The notes beneath the pieces were generated by a model that had not been told where the DNA came from, searched no databases, and saw only the letters and a list, made by a program, of their open reading frames with translations. Position numbers and translations under genes: made by a program. 45,591 nucleotides of DNA from Eubacterium ramulus ATCC 29099 (GTDB lineage Bacteria; Bacillota; Clostridia; Lachnospirales; Lachnospiraceae): contig NZ_KI271101.1 of the NCBI RefSeq assembly GCF_000469345.1, positions 1 through 45,591 on the forward strand. The letters run 5' to 3'. Below, piece by piece: positions 9,640 through 18,362 of this stretch (position 1 is its first letter; every line of letters begins with the position of its first letter).

Positions 9640-9668
9640 TTGTGTTTCTGGAAACGCAATGTTATACT
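9640..9668 (+). promoter_or_regulatory. Promoter of the AAA-ATPase pseudogene
   Basis: TTGTGT (9640-9645), a 17-bp spacer and an extended -10 TGT-TATACT (TATACT at 9663-9668). The -10 is embedded in the perfect inverted repeat TGTTAT-ACTG-ATAACA (9660-9675), which might be an operator. Confidence 0.6.
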
Positions 9669-9702
9669 GATAACAATACAGAAAGGCAGGTGCAGCACTG
9701 AG

Positions 9703-11068
9703 ATGACAAAAACAGTCAGTATAGGAAAACAGGATTTTGCGAGTCTGAGAGAACAGAACAGTTTTTATATTGATAAAACAGACTTGATCCGGGCATGGTG
9801 GGAATCACAGGATGATATTACATTGATCACACGTCCGCGACGTTTTGGAAAAACTCTGAATATGGATATGCTAAAATGTTTTTTTTCAAATCAGTATGCT
9901 GACAGAGGAGATTTGTTTGAAGGTCTTTCTATCTGGACCGAAGAAAAATGGAGGGGATTGCAGGGCACGTATCCTGTACTTTTCTTGAGTTTTGCGGCAG
10001 TGAAAGCAGATCAGTTATCAGAGGTGAAAAAACAGATCAATATGCAGATTGCACGGTTATATGAGGAACACCGCTATCTTCTGGATGGAAATTTGCTTAG
10101 TGAAAATGAGAAAGCAATGTATCGAAACGTATCGATGTATATGGAAGATGCGGAAAGTTCATTTTCAATCAATTTATTGTGCCAGTATCTGTATCGCTAT
10201 TACGGGAAAAAAGTGATTGTGCTGTTAGATGAATATGATACGCCCATGCAGGAGGCATATGTACACGGTTATTGGGATACGTTTACCTCTTTTTTAAGAA
10301 GTCTTTTCAATGCGACATTCAAATCAAATCCATATCTGGAACGTGCAGTTTTGACAGGAATTACACGGGTATCAAAGCAGTCTATTTTTTCTGATCTGAA
10401 TAATTTGAATGTGATCACGACAACGTCGGATGAATATGCCACTTATTTTGGTTTCACAGAACAGGAAGTATTTCAGGCATTGGAAGAATTTGGCCTGGCA
10501 GATAAAAAAGAACTGGTGAAACAGTGGTATGATGGATTTACATTTGGTAATCATACGGATATTTATAATCCATGGTCAATCACAAATTATCTGGATAAAA
10601 AGAAAATCGGGGCGTACTGGGCAGCGACCAGTTCCAACACGCTGATCAACAGCCTGATTCAGCAATCAGCAACCGATATGAAAGAAAAAATGGAAATTCT
10701 TTTGCAGGAAAAAGAGATTTTGGTTACCTTTGATGAACAGATTGTTTTCGAACAGTTACAGCAGGATAAAAATGCAATTTGGAGTCTGCTGCTTGCCAGT
10801 GGATATCTGAAAGTGTTGGAAGTGGAACAACGTGGCATTTTGCTGGAACCGTGGTATCATCTGAAAATCACAAATCTGGAAACACTTGGAATGTTTACCG
10901 GAATGTTTAAAAGCTGGTTTTTTGCAGGAAACAGTACAGGCGGCATTAATGCAGATTCAGGAAAAACAGTATGATGCGGAGCTGTTGGAGCTTCATATAA
11001 AACCGGAGCAGATTCATCATTATGGATTTGCATTTGAGGGAAAAATAGTATTGATCGGGGGACGATAA
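9703..11068 (+). pseudogene. AAA-ATPase-like / PD-(D/E)XK (DUF1703-type) protein, internal deletion and frameshift
   Basis: The N-terminal part is a typical AAA-ATPase-like domain of this gut-Firmicute family: SIGKQDFASLREQ, YIDKTDLI, RPRRFGKTLNMDML (Walker A region) and VIVLLDEYDTP (Walker B). The frame then closes at 10974. The family's C-terminal tail (ETVQAALMQIQEKQYDAELL, then HHYGFAFEGKIVLIGG) is present in another frame and runs to 11068. Intact relatives place roughly 100 or more residues, carrying the PD-(D/E)XK nuclease core, between the segment ending MFKSWF and this tail. That segment is missing here, so an internal deletion near 10915-10930 also shifted the frame. The start is ATG 9703, after AAAGGCAGG, where family homology begins. 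The product cannot be a normal nuclease-linked ATPase. Confidence 0.82.
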
Positions 11069-11071
11069 AGA

Positions 11072-11674
11072 ATGAATATAAAAATCATAGACGAAAAAGA
11101 ACAATTTGCACAGTGTGAAACATTTGAAATCACACATCTTTTATGGGGGACAAAAGCAATTCCAAAAACATATGGAAAAATTGCCTGTTGGAAAGAGCAT
11201 GGATTTCTGGTGGAAATGATCTGTGAAGAAGCAGATCCGCTCCGGACCTATATCAAAATGAACGATCCGGTGAGTCGGGACAGTGGAATGGAGGCATTTC
11301 TTGGTTTCTGGTCAGAAGAGACACCTTTGTATGTCAATGTTGAGATGAATGCAAACGGAGCCACATTGATACAGTCTGGGACAGAGCGTACGGATCGAAC
11401 ATTTTTCACAGAAGAGCAGATCAGAATTTGTCAGCCGCAGGCGGTCATTGAAAAGAATTGCTGGAAAATCTGTTTCTTTCTGCCGTTAGAACTTCTGGAA
11501 GAAATTGGTGGTCCGATTCCGCAAATTGCGGGTACAAAAATTGCCTGTAACTTTTACAAAGTGTGTGAAGGCGGTAATGCCGAACAGATTCATTATGCAA
11601 GTTATTCGCCGGTAGATGTGCCAGAACCGGATTTTCACAGGCCGGAATTTTTTGAAACCGGAGAATTGCAATAG
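11072..11674 (+). CDS. Carbohydrate-binding family 9-like protein
   Basis: This 200-aa protein has no signal peptide. It resembles the stand-alone CBM9-like family: WGTKAIPKTYGKIACWKEHGF near the N-terminus, a central FWSEETPLYVNVEMNANG segment, and the closing pattern HYASYSPVDVPEPDFHRPEF, where such proteins typically carry a HY(L/A)SW...P.FHRPEFFG ending. The fold is probably a beta-sandwich that binds sugars, and the ligand is unknown. The start ATG 11072 follows the pseudogene tail by three bases, with GGGGGA upstream as a weak ribosome site, so it may have been the downstream member of an operon with the now-broken ATPase. Confidence 0.7.
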   Translation: MNIKIIDEKEQFAQCETFEITHLLWGTKAIPKTYGKIACWKEHGFLVEMICEEADPLRTYIKMNDPVSRDSGMEAFLGFWSEETPLYVNVEMNANGATLIQSGTERTDRTFFTEEQIRICQPQAVIEKNCWKICFFLPLELLEEIGGPIPQIAGTKIACNFYKVCEGGNAEQIHYASYSPVDVPEPDFHRPEFFETGELQ

Positions 11675-11743
11675 ATCTGCATGGAAGAACAGTAAATTCA
11701 GATTCACCAGATGGTTAAGTGAAGTCAGAAGCACAGAATCTTC

Positions 11744-11772
11744 TTGCGAAAAAAATACTTATATAGTAAAAT
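11744..11772 (+). promoter_or_regulatory. Probable promoter of the PspC gene
   Basis: TTGCGA (11744-11749), a 17-bp spacer and TAAAAT (11767-11772), about 70 bases before the start codon. Confidence 0.5.
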
Positions 11773-11840
11773 ATATCAGAAATGCGCAGGAGACATACAG
11801 TAATTTTCTGTATGAAGGTAAATCAGAAGAGGGATAAAGA

Positions 11841-12032
11841 ATGAATAAAAAATTATACAAATCAGAGGACAATAAAGTATTGTGTGGCGTATGCGGCGGT
11901 CTTGGAGAGTTTCTTGGTATCGATCCGACGATCATCCGACTGATCTGGGTGGTACTTGCATTTGCAGCAGGAAGCGGATTACTGATCTATCTTCTGGCAG
12001 CGGTCATTATTCCGAGAAGACCACTGGACTAA
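11841..12032 (+). CDS. PspC domain membrane protein
   Basis: The 63-aa protein is a single PspC domain. It has the CGVCGGLGEFLGIDPTIIRL signature at residues 14-33 and one transmembrane helix (about 34-57, VVLAFAAGSGLLIYLLAAVII), ending in a short basic tail. PspC-domain proteins are linked to envelope stress responses. No other psp gene is present. GAGGG at 11830-11834 is the ribosome site. A terminator follows at 12126. Confidence 0.88.
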   Translation: MNKKLYKSEDNKVLCGVCGGLGEFLGIDPTIIRLIWVVLAFAAGSGLLIYLLAAVIIPRRPLD

Positions 12033-12125
12033 GATATGCTGTTTTCGTTCGTGCATTGATATGATGATGCTGCAGAAAAAATAGCAGGCAACATGCATGA
12101 AAAGTGTATGAAAATTAAAAAATAT

Positions 12126-12164
12126 GAGCAGTGAGAGGACAAAAGTCTTTTCACTGCTCTTTGC
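12126..12164 (+). terminator. Rho-independent terminator after the PspC gene
   Basis: GAGCAGTGA (12126-12134) pairs with TCACTGCTC (12151-12159). Between them, GGAC/GTC extends the stem. A short T-run follows. Confidence 0.8.
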
Positions 12165-12281
12165 GTTTATTGGAAAACCAAGAAAAACGCTAGGATATAA
12201 AAACCAAAATCCGATATGGGAATAAAAAATTCCGAAAAAGACGGAATGGAATGATTAAAAAAACAGAAAGAGAGAAACAAG

Positions 12282-13013
12282 ATGCTGGAATTGAAAAATG
12301 TGTCTTTTGAAGTATCAGACGAAAAAGCACAAAAAGAGATTATCAGAGGAATTAATCTGAAAATTGACGACAACAAGTTTGTAGTCATTACAGGACCGAA
12401 CGGCGGTGGAAAATCCACCCTGGCAAAATTAATTGTTGGTATCGAGAAACCAACTTCCGGTCAGATTTTATTTAACGGTGAGGACATTACAGAAAAAAGT
12501 ATTACGGAACGAGCAAAAATGGGTATCAGTTTTGCTTTTCAGCAGCCGGTACGATTCAAAGGAATTCAGGTGCTGGATCTGATCCGTATGGCAGCAGGAC
12601 GCAGAATGAGCGCAGCAGATGCCTGTCAGTATCTGTCTGAAGTAGGACTCTGTGCGAAAGATTACATCAACCGTGAAGTAAATGCGAGCCTTTCCGGCGG
12701 TGAGTTAAAACGTATCGAAATTGCTACGGTACTGGCAAGAGGTACACAGCTTTCCGTATTTGATGAGCCGGAGGCCGGTATCGACCTGTGGAGCTTCCAG
12801 AATCTGATCCAGGTATTTGAGCGTATGCAGGAAAAAACAAAAGACGGTTCTATCCTGATCATTTCTCATCAGGAGCGTATCCTTGATATTGCAGATGAGA
12901 TTGTAGTGATCTCTGCAGGACAGATCATCAATCACGGTCCGAAGGATGAGATACTTCCGCAGTTGCTGGGAACATCTTCCGCAGTGAATATGTGTGATAA
13001 ATTTAACAAGTAA
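12282..13013 (+). CDS. SufC-type ABC ATPase (SmsC-like)
   Basis: A 243-aa soluble ABC ATPase of the Fe-S assembly type. Walker A is GPNGGGKST (about 39-47), the signature LSGGELKR, Walker B LSVFDEPEAGID, and the H-loop ISHQ. SufC works with SufB/SufD to build Fe-S clusters on a cytoplasmic scaffold. The gene is followed by a single SufB/D-like gene and by no sufS, sufU or second sufB/D. That is the arrangement of the minimal two-protein SMS system (SmsC-SmsB) described in anaerobes. The start ATG 12282 has AAAGAGAG upstream. The 157-bp gap to the next gene contains a repeated 12-mer, TGTTAGTTGAAA (13044 and 13112). Confidence 0.9.
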   Translation: MLELKNVSFEVSDEKAQKEIIRGINLKIDDNKFVVITGPNGGGKSTLAKLIVGIEKPTSGQILFNGEDITEKSITERAKMGISFAFQQPVRFKGIQVLDLIRMAAGRRMSAADACQYLSEVGLCAKDYINREVNASLSGGELKRIEIATVLARGTQLSVFDEPEAGIDLWSFQNLIQVFERMQEKTKDGSILIISHQERILDIADEIVVISAGQIINHGPKDEILPQLLGTSSAVNMCDKFNK

Positions 13014-13170
13014 AAATCTATATTGTGAATAAAGGACTAACACTGTTAGTTGAAAAGAGAAACCTTAATGGTATTAGGAATAAGAAGTGATCAAAAATGA
13101 ATAACGAATGGTGTTAGTTGAAATTTAGCCAATCTATGAATATATAGGAAAGAACGAGGATTAGATAGAT

Positions 13171-14091
13171 ATGATGGATGAGATTCAGAAAAGACTTCTG
13201 GCGGAAGTCGCTGATCTGCATGGAGTTCCGGAGGGAGCTTACAACATCCGTGCAAACGGTCAGATGGCAGCCAGAAATACAACGGCAAATATTGATATTG
13301 TATCCAAGACAGATGTCAGCGGTATCGACATCTATATCAAACCGGGTACTGTAAATGAGAGTGTACACATTCCGGTTGTATTGAGCCAGAGCGGCATGAA
13401 AGAGATGGTTTATAACGATTTCCATATCGGAGAAGGCAGTGACGTGGTCATCGTAGCTGGCTGTGGTATCGACAACTGTGGGGATCAGGATGCAGAGCAT
13501 GATGGTATCCACCGTTTCTTCATCGAGAAAAATGCAAAAGTAAAATATGTGGAAAAGCATTACGGTGCAGGTGACGGAAAAGGAAAACGTATCCTGAATC
13601 CGGGCACGGAAGTGTATATGGAAGAAGGAAGCTACATGGAGATGGAAATGGTCCAGATCAAAGGTGTGGATTCTACGGAGCGTGATACGAAGGCAGAACT
13701 GGCAGCAGGTGCCAAGCTGGTAGTCCGTGAGCGTCTGATGACACATGGTGACCAGCATGCAGTCAGTGGATATTCCGTCAGCCTGAATGGTGAGGGAGCC
13801 AGTGCAGATGTCATTTCCCGTTCCGTGGCAAAAGATACCTCTTATCAGAAATTTGATTCCAGGATCATCGGAAATGCACCATGCAGCGGTCATACCGAGT
13901 GTGATGCCATTATTATGGACAAAGCACGGATCCTTGCGATTCCGCAGCTGGAGGCCAATGATCTGGACGCAGCACTGATCCATGAGGCAGCTATCGGAAA
14001 AATCGCCGGTGAGCAGATCATCAAACTTATGACATTGGGTCTGACAGAGGAAGAGGCAGAAGAGCAGATTGTCAACGGTTTCCTGAGATAA
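13171..14091 (+). CDS. SufB/SufD-like Fe-S scaffold protein (SmsB-like)
   Basis: The 306-aa protein is much shorter than classical SufB (about 470 aa). It consists mainly of the SufBD beta-helix core (about 40-250) and the C-terminal helical SufC-binding region (HEAAIGKIAGEQIIKLMTLG). The segment NAPCSGHTECDAI places C238, H241, E243 and C244 where the SufB catalytic Cys and SufD His are expected, so one protein may carry both ligand types. With the SufC-like gene upstream this matches the SMS arrangement. By inference the two form a B2C2 complex. The start ATG 13171 (or 13174) follows GAGGA at about 13156-13160. A strong terminator follows at 14246. Confidence 0.85.
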   Translation: MMDEIQKRLLAEVADLHGVPEGAYNIRANGQMAARNTTANIDIVSKTDVSGIDIYIKPGTVNESVHIPVVLSQSGMKEMVYNDFHIGEGSDVVIVAGCGIDNCGDQDAEHDGIHRFFIEKNAKVKYVEKHYGAGDGKGKRILNPGTEVYMEEGSYMEMEMVQIKGVDSTERDTKAELAAGAKLVVRERLMTHGDQHAVSGYSVSLNGEGASADVISRSVAKDTSYQKFDSRIIGNAPCSGHTECDAIIMDKARILAIPQLEANDLDAALIHEAAIGKIAGEQIIKLMTLGLTEEEAEEQIVNGFLR

Positions 14092-14245
14092 ACACTCCGC
14101 GAAGATGTGCGGTGATTCTGAGATAAATATGTCAGCTTATGTATTAAAACAGGTACAAAAAGTCAGTAATCCACTTTTTGCATAACAAAAATGGAATACA
14201 GCTGATTTTTCGTGAAAATTTGTTAAAAAATATACGCGTTATAAG

Positions 14246-14273
14246 AGCCCCGGGAGAATTCCCGGGGCTTTTT
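14246..14273 (+). terminator. Strong Rho-independent terminator after the Suf/Sms pair
   Basis: A perfect 10-bp GC-rich stem pairs AGCCCCGGGA (14246-14255) with TCCCGGGGCT (14260-14269), with a 4-nt loop and T-run. The stretch 14092-14245 before it shows no gene. Confidence 0.93.
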
Positions 14274-14345
14274 GATGCAAAATGTACATTTGACTAAAAA
14301 ATAAGATAAATTTATAATAAAAATACACAAAGAAAAGCAAGATTG

Positions 14346-14617
14346 TGATATAATACGAGTAACTGGTCAGCTGGTAAAACCAGAACGGTTACAAACATTT
14401 GCTGTGCACGAAAACAGGCGATGAAATATAGAAATAGGATAGGATTTTGACACATAGGTTTGGTTTCATCATAAGAGTGACAATAAGAGTAATGTTGCAT
14501 GATGATGCAGAAATATGACATCCGCTTCGTGAGGAAAATGCAAACGTATTTTTACAATATGGGAGAACGTATTATATCTAAATCAAATGTATGCAGGTAA
14601 ATTAAAGGAGGACAAGT
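14346..14617 (+). promoter_or_regulatory. Extended -10 promoter and long structured leader
   Basis: TGA-TATAAT (TATAAT at 14349-14354) is a good extended -10 with no clear -35. The possible transcript starts with a hairpin that pairs GTAAC (14359-14363) with GTTAC (14388-14392) and, inside it, CTGGT (14371-14375) with ACCAG (14379-14383). A second promoter candidate is TTGACA (14447-14452), a 17-bp spacer and CATAAG (14470-14475), with a weak -10. The leader to the next start codon is about 255 nt. I could not match it to a known riboswitch class. The direct repeat AACGTATT occurs twice near 14543 and 14567. Confidence 0.5.
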
Positions 14618-15595
14618 ATGAAAATTTTAGGTGTTTCACTTGGAACAAAAAACGGTAACAATGACACAATGTGTCGTGTGGCTCTGGAAGCAGCAAAAGA
14701 AAAAGGTGCAGAGATCGAATTTATCCACCTTCTTGACTGGGATATCCAGTACTGCTCCGGTTGTGTTGCCTGTTCCCGTGGCCTTGTAATGGGCAAAGGA
14801 ATGATCTGCTCCCGTCAGGATGATTTCAAAGCTTTCTATGAGAAAGTTGTCGAGGCAGATGGAGTTCTCTTCGTAGATCCGATTTTTGAGTCCGGTGCAA
14901 CCGGTTTATATCATTCCATCACAGATCGTATGGGACCGGGACATGATACAGGTATGATGATGATGCTGGATGGCAAACTGAAAGAAGCAGGCAAAGAAGG
15001 TCTGAACCCAAGATACTTCCGTCAGAAAGCACTTTCTTTCGTAGGAATCGGTGGATCTGACTGGGCAGTTCGTTGTGAGACAGATCATGCGATGTTCGCT
15101 TTAAGTCCGGGATGGAAAGTAGTAAACAACGAGTTCTTCTCCTGGTGTAAAGACGTTATCATGCAGGATGACAAAGTTGAGCGTATGAAAGAAATCGGAC
15201 GTAACCTTGCAGATGCTGCACAGCAGATCATTGATGAAGATATGCAGATCGAAGGATCCGAGAAAACTTCTCTCTGGAAAGGCAAAGAAGGCGCTTGCCC
15301 GCATTGCCAGGGTAATAACTTCTACATCTACCCGGGTACAACACACTGCGTATGTGAGCTGTGTGGTCTTGAGGGAACACTGGAGATCGTTGACGGAGCA
15401 TTCAAATTCAAATATGATCCGGCTACAGAGCATCATGCACATGACATTCTTTCCGGTAAATTCTTACATGGACAGGATATCTTTGAGAATGAGGGTCGTC
15501 TGATGAACCTTTACAAAGATCCTGAGTTCAAAAAACGTAAAGAGCATTATACAGCAGTATGCGAGCCGACACCAGCTCCATCCAAACAGAAATAA
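14618..15595 (+). CDS. Flavodoxin/iron-sulfur-flavoprotein-like protein with C-terminal zinc ribbon
   Basis: The 325-aa protein has an N-terminal flavodoxin-like FMN-binding fold (KILGVSLGTKNGNNDTMCR, then the strand GVLFVDPIFESGATGLY). It carries a Cys cluster YCSGCVACSRG...MICSRQDD (C46, C49, C52, C64), spaced like the CX2CX2CX(n)C motif of iron-sulfur flavoproteins. Residues about 225-250 form a four-Cys ribbon, ACPHCQGN and CVCELCG. This suggests a cytoplasmic electron-transfer flavoprotein or reductase with an Fe-S site; the substrate is unknown. AAAGGAGG precedes ATG 14618. Between this gene and the next is a hairpin pairing AGGCGGGGAC (15615-15624) with GTTCCCGTCT (15633-15642). The next gene is probably co-transcribed. 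Confidence 0.75.
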   Translation: MKILGVSLGTKNGNNDTMCRVALEAAKEKGAEIEFIHLLDWDIQYCSGCVACSRGLVMGKGMICSRQDDFKAFYEKVVEADGVLFVDPIFESGATGLYHSITDRMGPGHDTGMMMMLDGKLKEAGKEGLNPRYFRQKALSFVGIGGSDWAVRCETDHAMFALSPGWKVVNNEFFSWCKDVIMQDDKVERMKEIGRNLADAAQQIIDEDMQIEGSEKTSLWKGKEGACPHCQGNNFYIYPGTTHCVCELCGLEGTLEIVDGAFKFKYDPATEHHAHDILSGKFLHGQDIFENEGRLMNLYKDPEFKKRKEHYTAVCEPTPAPSKQK

Positions 15596-15683
15596 ATTCC
15601 ATAAAGTTTATAACAGGCGGGGACAAAAAATGGTTCCCGTCTGATATAAGTTATAGAAATAAGAGAAAAGAGGGTATTTAGAA

Positions 15684-16535
15684 ATGGCAGATTTCAAATT
15701 CGAACCAATGAGAAGTCTTATCTACGTTGACTGCGTAAGCGAAGACTACAGACCAAAACTTCAGAGATGGCTTTATAAAGTACATGTTCCGGACAGCATC
15801 TCTCAGTTTGAGCCGTATGTTACCAAATATGCATTTTATCCGTCCTTCCCGATTCCACCACAGGGTGATCGTTTCGGATACGCAAGAATGCAGCTGACAG
15901 AGCATCACTGGTTAGTAAGCGACCTTGATCCTCGTCTTGAGATCAAAGCAATCGCTGAGACATTCCCGATGGACGTACTTGTATGGCAGGGACAGATCCC
16001 GGCAGCAGCTCATACAGACGCTCAGATTGATTCTGACGGAGATGCAGGAAATGCAGCCCGTAAATCCAACAATGCAGAAGGAAATCCATTTATCTTTGCA
16101 TTCCTTCCGATGTGGTGGGAGAAAGACCTGAAAGGAAAAGGACGTACGATCGAGGATGGCGCAAACTATCGTTTCAATATGACCATCGGTTTCCCGGAAG
16201 GCGTAGACAAAGCAGAGGGAGAGAAATGGTTATTTGAGAAAGTAGTTCCGATCCTTCAGGCAGCTCCGGAGTGTACACGTGTACTTGCAAGTGCCGTAAA
16301 GAAAGACATCAACGGATGCGCAATGGATTGGGTACTTGAAATCTGGTTTGAGAATCAGTCCGGATGGTACAAAGTAATGGTAGATGACATGAAAGCACTT
16401 GAGAAACCGTCATGGGCTCAGCAGGATGCTTTCCCGTTCCTGAAACCATACCACAATGTTTGCAGTGCAGCAGTTGCTGATTATACACCAAGCAACAACC
16501 TTGCAAATTATCGTGGATACATCACCATGAGATAA
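15684..16535 (+). CDS. Tandem EthD-like (dimeric alpha+beta barrel) protein of unknown function
   Basis: The 283-aa product seems to contain two ferredoxin-like halves. The first (about 10-105) includes RWLYKVHVPDSISQFEPYV and YARMQLTEHHWLVSDL. The second (about 135-265) begins FIFAFLPMWWEKDLKGKGR and includes WVLEIWFENQSGWYKVMVDD. The RW...HVPDSI pattern recalls EthD-type barrels, which often act on aromatic or quinone-like substrates, but I do not recognise the exact family. It lies 88 bases after the flavoprotein gene and ends at a strong terminator, so the pair is probably one operon. GAGGG at about 15671-15675 precedes the start. The adjacent molybdenum cofactor genes have their own promoter. 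Confidence 0.6.
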   Translation: MADFKFEPMRSLIYVDCVSEDYRPKLQRWLYKVHVPDSISQFEPYVTKYAFYPSFPIPPQGDRFGYARMQLTEHHWLVSDLDPRLEIKAIAETFPMDVLVWQGQIPAAAHTDAQIDSDGDAGNAARKSNNAEGNPFIFAFLPMWWEKDLKGKGRTIEDGANYRFNMTIGFPEGVDKAEGEKWLFEKVVPILQAAPECTRVLASAVKKDINGCAMDWVLEIWFENQSGWYKVMVDDMKALEKPSWAQQDAFPFLKPYHNVCSAAVADYTPSNNLANYRGYITMR

Positions 16536-16552
16536 ACCATAAGGTTGTGTTG

Positions 16553-16629
16553 GGCCGGAGGCTCAGAAAAGAATACCGCAGACGAAAACGTCCGCTTGTA
16601 TGATTTTCTGAGCCTCCGGTCCTTTTTTT
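16553..16629 (+). terminator. Long branched terminator
   Basis: An outer stem of about 18 bp pairs GGCCGGAGGCTCAGAAAA (16553-16570) with TTTTCTGAGCCTCCGGTC (16604-16621). An inner hairpin pairs GCAGACG with CGTCCGC. Seven T residues follow. Confidence 0.93.
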
Positions 16630-16700
16630 CGTTACAGATAGCAGAAGGTCATTTATCCACCATTGTGGAAGCACAGGTGGATTCAGATTTTTTGTACATC

Positions 16701-16729
16701 GTGACATAAGTGTATTCGTGTGGTATACT
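16701..16729 (+). promoter_or_regulatory. Promoter of the molybdenum cofactor genes
   Basis: GTGACA (16701-16706), a 17-bp spacer and TATACT (16724-16729) with an upstream TGG giving an extended -10. The start codon of the first gene is 52 bases downstream. Confidence 0.7.
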
Positions 16730-16780
16730 GAAAAATAGGGAAATGTAATATAGGATTCAGATAACAGAGGAGTACAATAC

Positions 16781-17266
16781 ATGAATGTAGGAATTATTAC
16801 AGCCAGTGACAAGGGGTATCTGGGAGAGCGGGAAGATCGTAGCGGAGCCAGAATCGCAGAGATTATGGAAGCCCAGGGCTATACCGTCAGAAAGAAAGTA
16901 ATCCTGCCGGATGATCAGCAGATGCTGCAGGATGAAATGATCGCCATGTGCAATGATGATATCCAGCTGATCCTGACCACAGGCGGAACCGGTTTTTCCA
17001 AACGGGATGTGACACCGGAGGCAACAAAGGCAGTGATCGAGCGGGAAGTGCCGGGAATTCCCATGGCAATCCTGCAATATTCGCTGACGATCACAGAGCG
17101 GGCGATGCTGTCTAGAGCGGCGGCGGGCATCCGTGGAGAGACACTGATTGTCAATTTGCCGGGCAGTCCGAAGGCTGTGGATGAAGCATTGAGTTATATT
17201 CTGCCCTCCTTAAAGCATGGGCTGGATATTCTGCTTGGTAACGATGCCGAGTGCGCAAGAAAGTAA
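16781..17266 (+). CDS. mogA: Molybdopterin adenylyltransferase (MogA/MoaB family)
   Basis: The 161-aa protein shows the molybdopterin-binding fold: GIITASDKGYLGEREDRSG at the N-terminus, the loop LILTTGGTGFSKRDVTPEA (about 63-81), and VNLPGSPKAVDEAL near the C-terminus. It activates molybdopterin with ATP before metal insertion. MogA and MoaB cannot be told apart by motif alone. AGAGGAG at about 16766-16772 is the ribosome site. The gene starts a three-gene cofactor cluster with no moaA, moaD or moaE in view. Confidence 0.9.
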   Translation: MNVGIITASDKGYLGEREDRSGARIAEIMEAQGYTVRKKVILPDDQQMLQDEMIAMCNDDIQLILTTGGTGFSKRDVTPEATKAVIEREVPGIPMAILQYSLTITERAMLSRAAAGIRGETLIVNLPGSPKAVDEALSYILPSLKHGLDILLGNDAECARK

Positions 17267-17327
17267 TGAATCAGAGCAAAGGCATGTATGAATGATAAAA
17301 AACAGGTGACAGGAGAGACAGGATATT

Positions 17328-18362
17328 ATGAAACTGATAAAAACAGAAGATGCGGTAGGGCATGTACTCTGCCATGATATTACTCAGATCATCCGGGGGG
17401 TGACCAAAGATGCAGTATTCCGCAAAGGACATATTGTGACCGCAGAGGACATTCCGGTGCTGCTTTCCGTAGGGAAAGAGCATCTGTATGTATGGGAAAA
17501 GGATGACACGATGTGGCATGAAAATGAAGCAGCGGAGATTCTGTATGAAATCTGTGCCGGTGAGCATATGCATCCTTCCGATATCAAAGAAGGAAAGATC
17601 GAACTCATTGCGGATACAGACGGATTGCTGAAAATCAACCGTGAAGCGCTGGTTGCAGTCAACAGTCTGGGGGAGATGATGATCGCCTCCCGGCATGGCG
17701 ATTTCCCGGTGCGTGTCGGGGATAAACTGGCAGGAACGAGAATCATTCCACTGATCATTGAAAAAGAAAAAATGGAACGTGCAAAGGAAGCGGGCGGCAC
17801 GGAGCCGATTTTTACGATCAAACCATATAAAAAGAAAAAGTATGCGATTGTGACCACCGGCAGTGAAGTGTTCAAAGGACGCATCAAAGATACGTTCAGT
17901 CCGGTCATCCGGGAGAAACTGGCAGCTTTTCCATCCGAAGAAATCGGTCAGATCTATGTGGACGATGAAAAGACACATATTCTGGAAGCTATTCAAAAGC
18001 AGATCGCGGCAGGCGCAGACCTGATCATCTGTACCGGTGGCATGAGCGTGGATCCGGACGATTGTACCCCGGGTGCCATCATGGCAACCGGAGCAAGGAT
18101 TGTCAGCTACGGTGCACCGGTGCTTCCGGGAGCGATGATGCTTGTTTCTTATTATACGAATAAAGCAGACGGAAGAGTAATTCCAATCCTCGGTCTGCCG
18201 GGATGCGTCATGTATGCAAAACGCACAATCTTTGATCTGGTGCTGCCAAGAGTGATGGCAGAGGATGAGATTACCGCGGAAGATATTGCAAGACTGGGTG
18301 AGGGCGGTCTGTGCCTGAACTGTGAGGTCTGTACGTTCCCAAACTGTGGATTTGGAAAATAA
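17328..18362 (+). CDS. MoeA-like molybdopterin-binding protein with Cys-rich tail
   Basis: The 344-aa protein contains one MoCF-biosynthesis (molybdopterin-binding) domain at about 175-320, with [37 protein letters not shown] and [13 protein letters not shown]. The N-terminal 170 residues differ from classical MoeA (about 400 aa). The final 25 residues hold four cysteines, [16 protein letters not shown], able to bind a metal or an Fe-S cluster. It probably takes part in molybdenum (or tungsten) insertion or in delivering the cofactor to a specific enzyme. AGGAGAGACAGG precedes the start. The gene lies between mogA and moaC. Confidence 0.82.
   Translation: MKLIKTEDAVGHVLCHDITQIIRGVTKDAVFRKGHIVTAEDIPVLLSVGKEHLYVWEKDDTMWHENEAAEILYEICAGEHMHPSDIKEGKIELIADTDGLLKINREALVAVNSLGEMMIASRHGDFPVRVGDKLAGTRIIPLIIEKEKMERAKEAGGTEPIFTIKPYKKKKYAIVTTGSEVFKGRIKDTFSPVIREKLAAFPSEEIGQIYVDDEKTHILEAIQKQIAAGADLIICTGGMSVDPDDCTPGAIMATGARIVSYGAPVLPGAMMLVSYYTNKADGRVIPILGLPGCVMYAKRTIFDLVLPRVMAEDEITAEDIARLGEGGLCLNCEVCTFPNCGFGK

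Noticed and set aside
13044-13123. Repeated TGTTAGTTGAAA between the Suf/Sms genes
   Set aside because: Only two short copies, no secondary structure of note and no link to a known signal.
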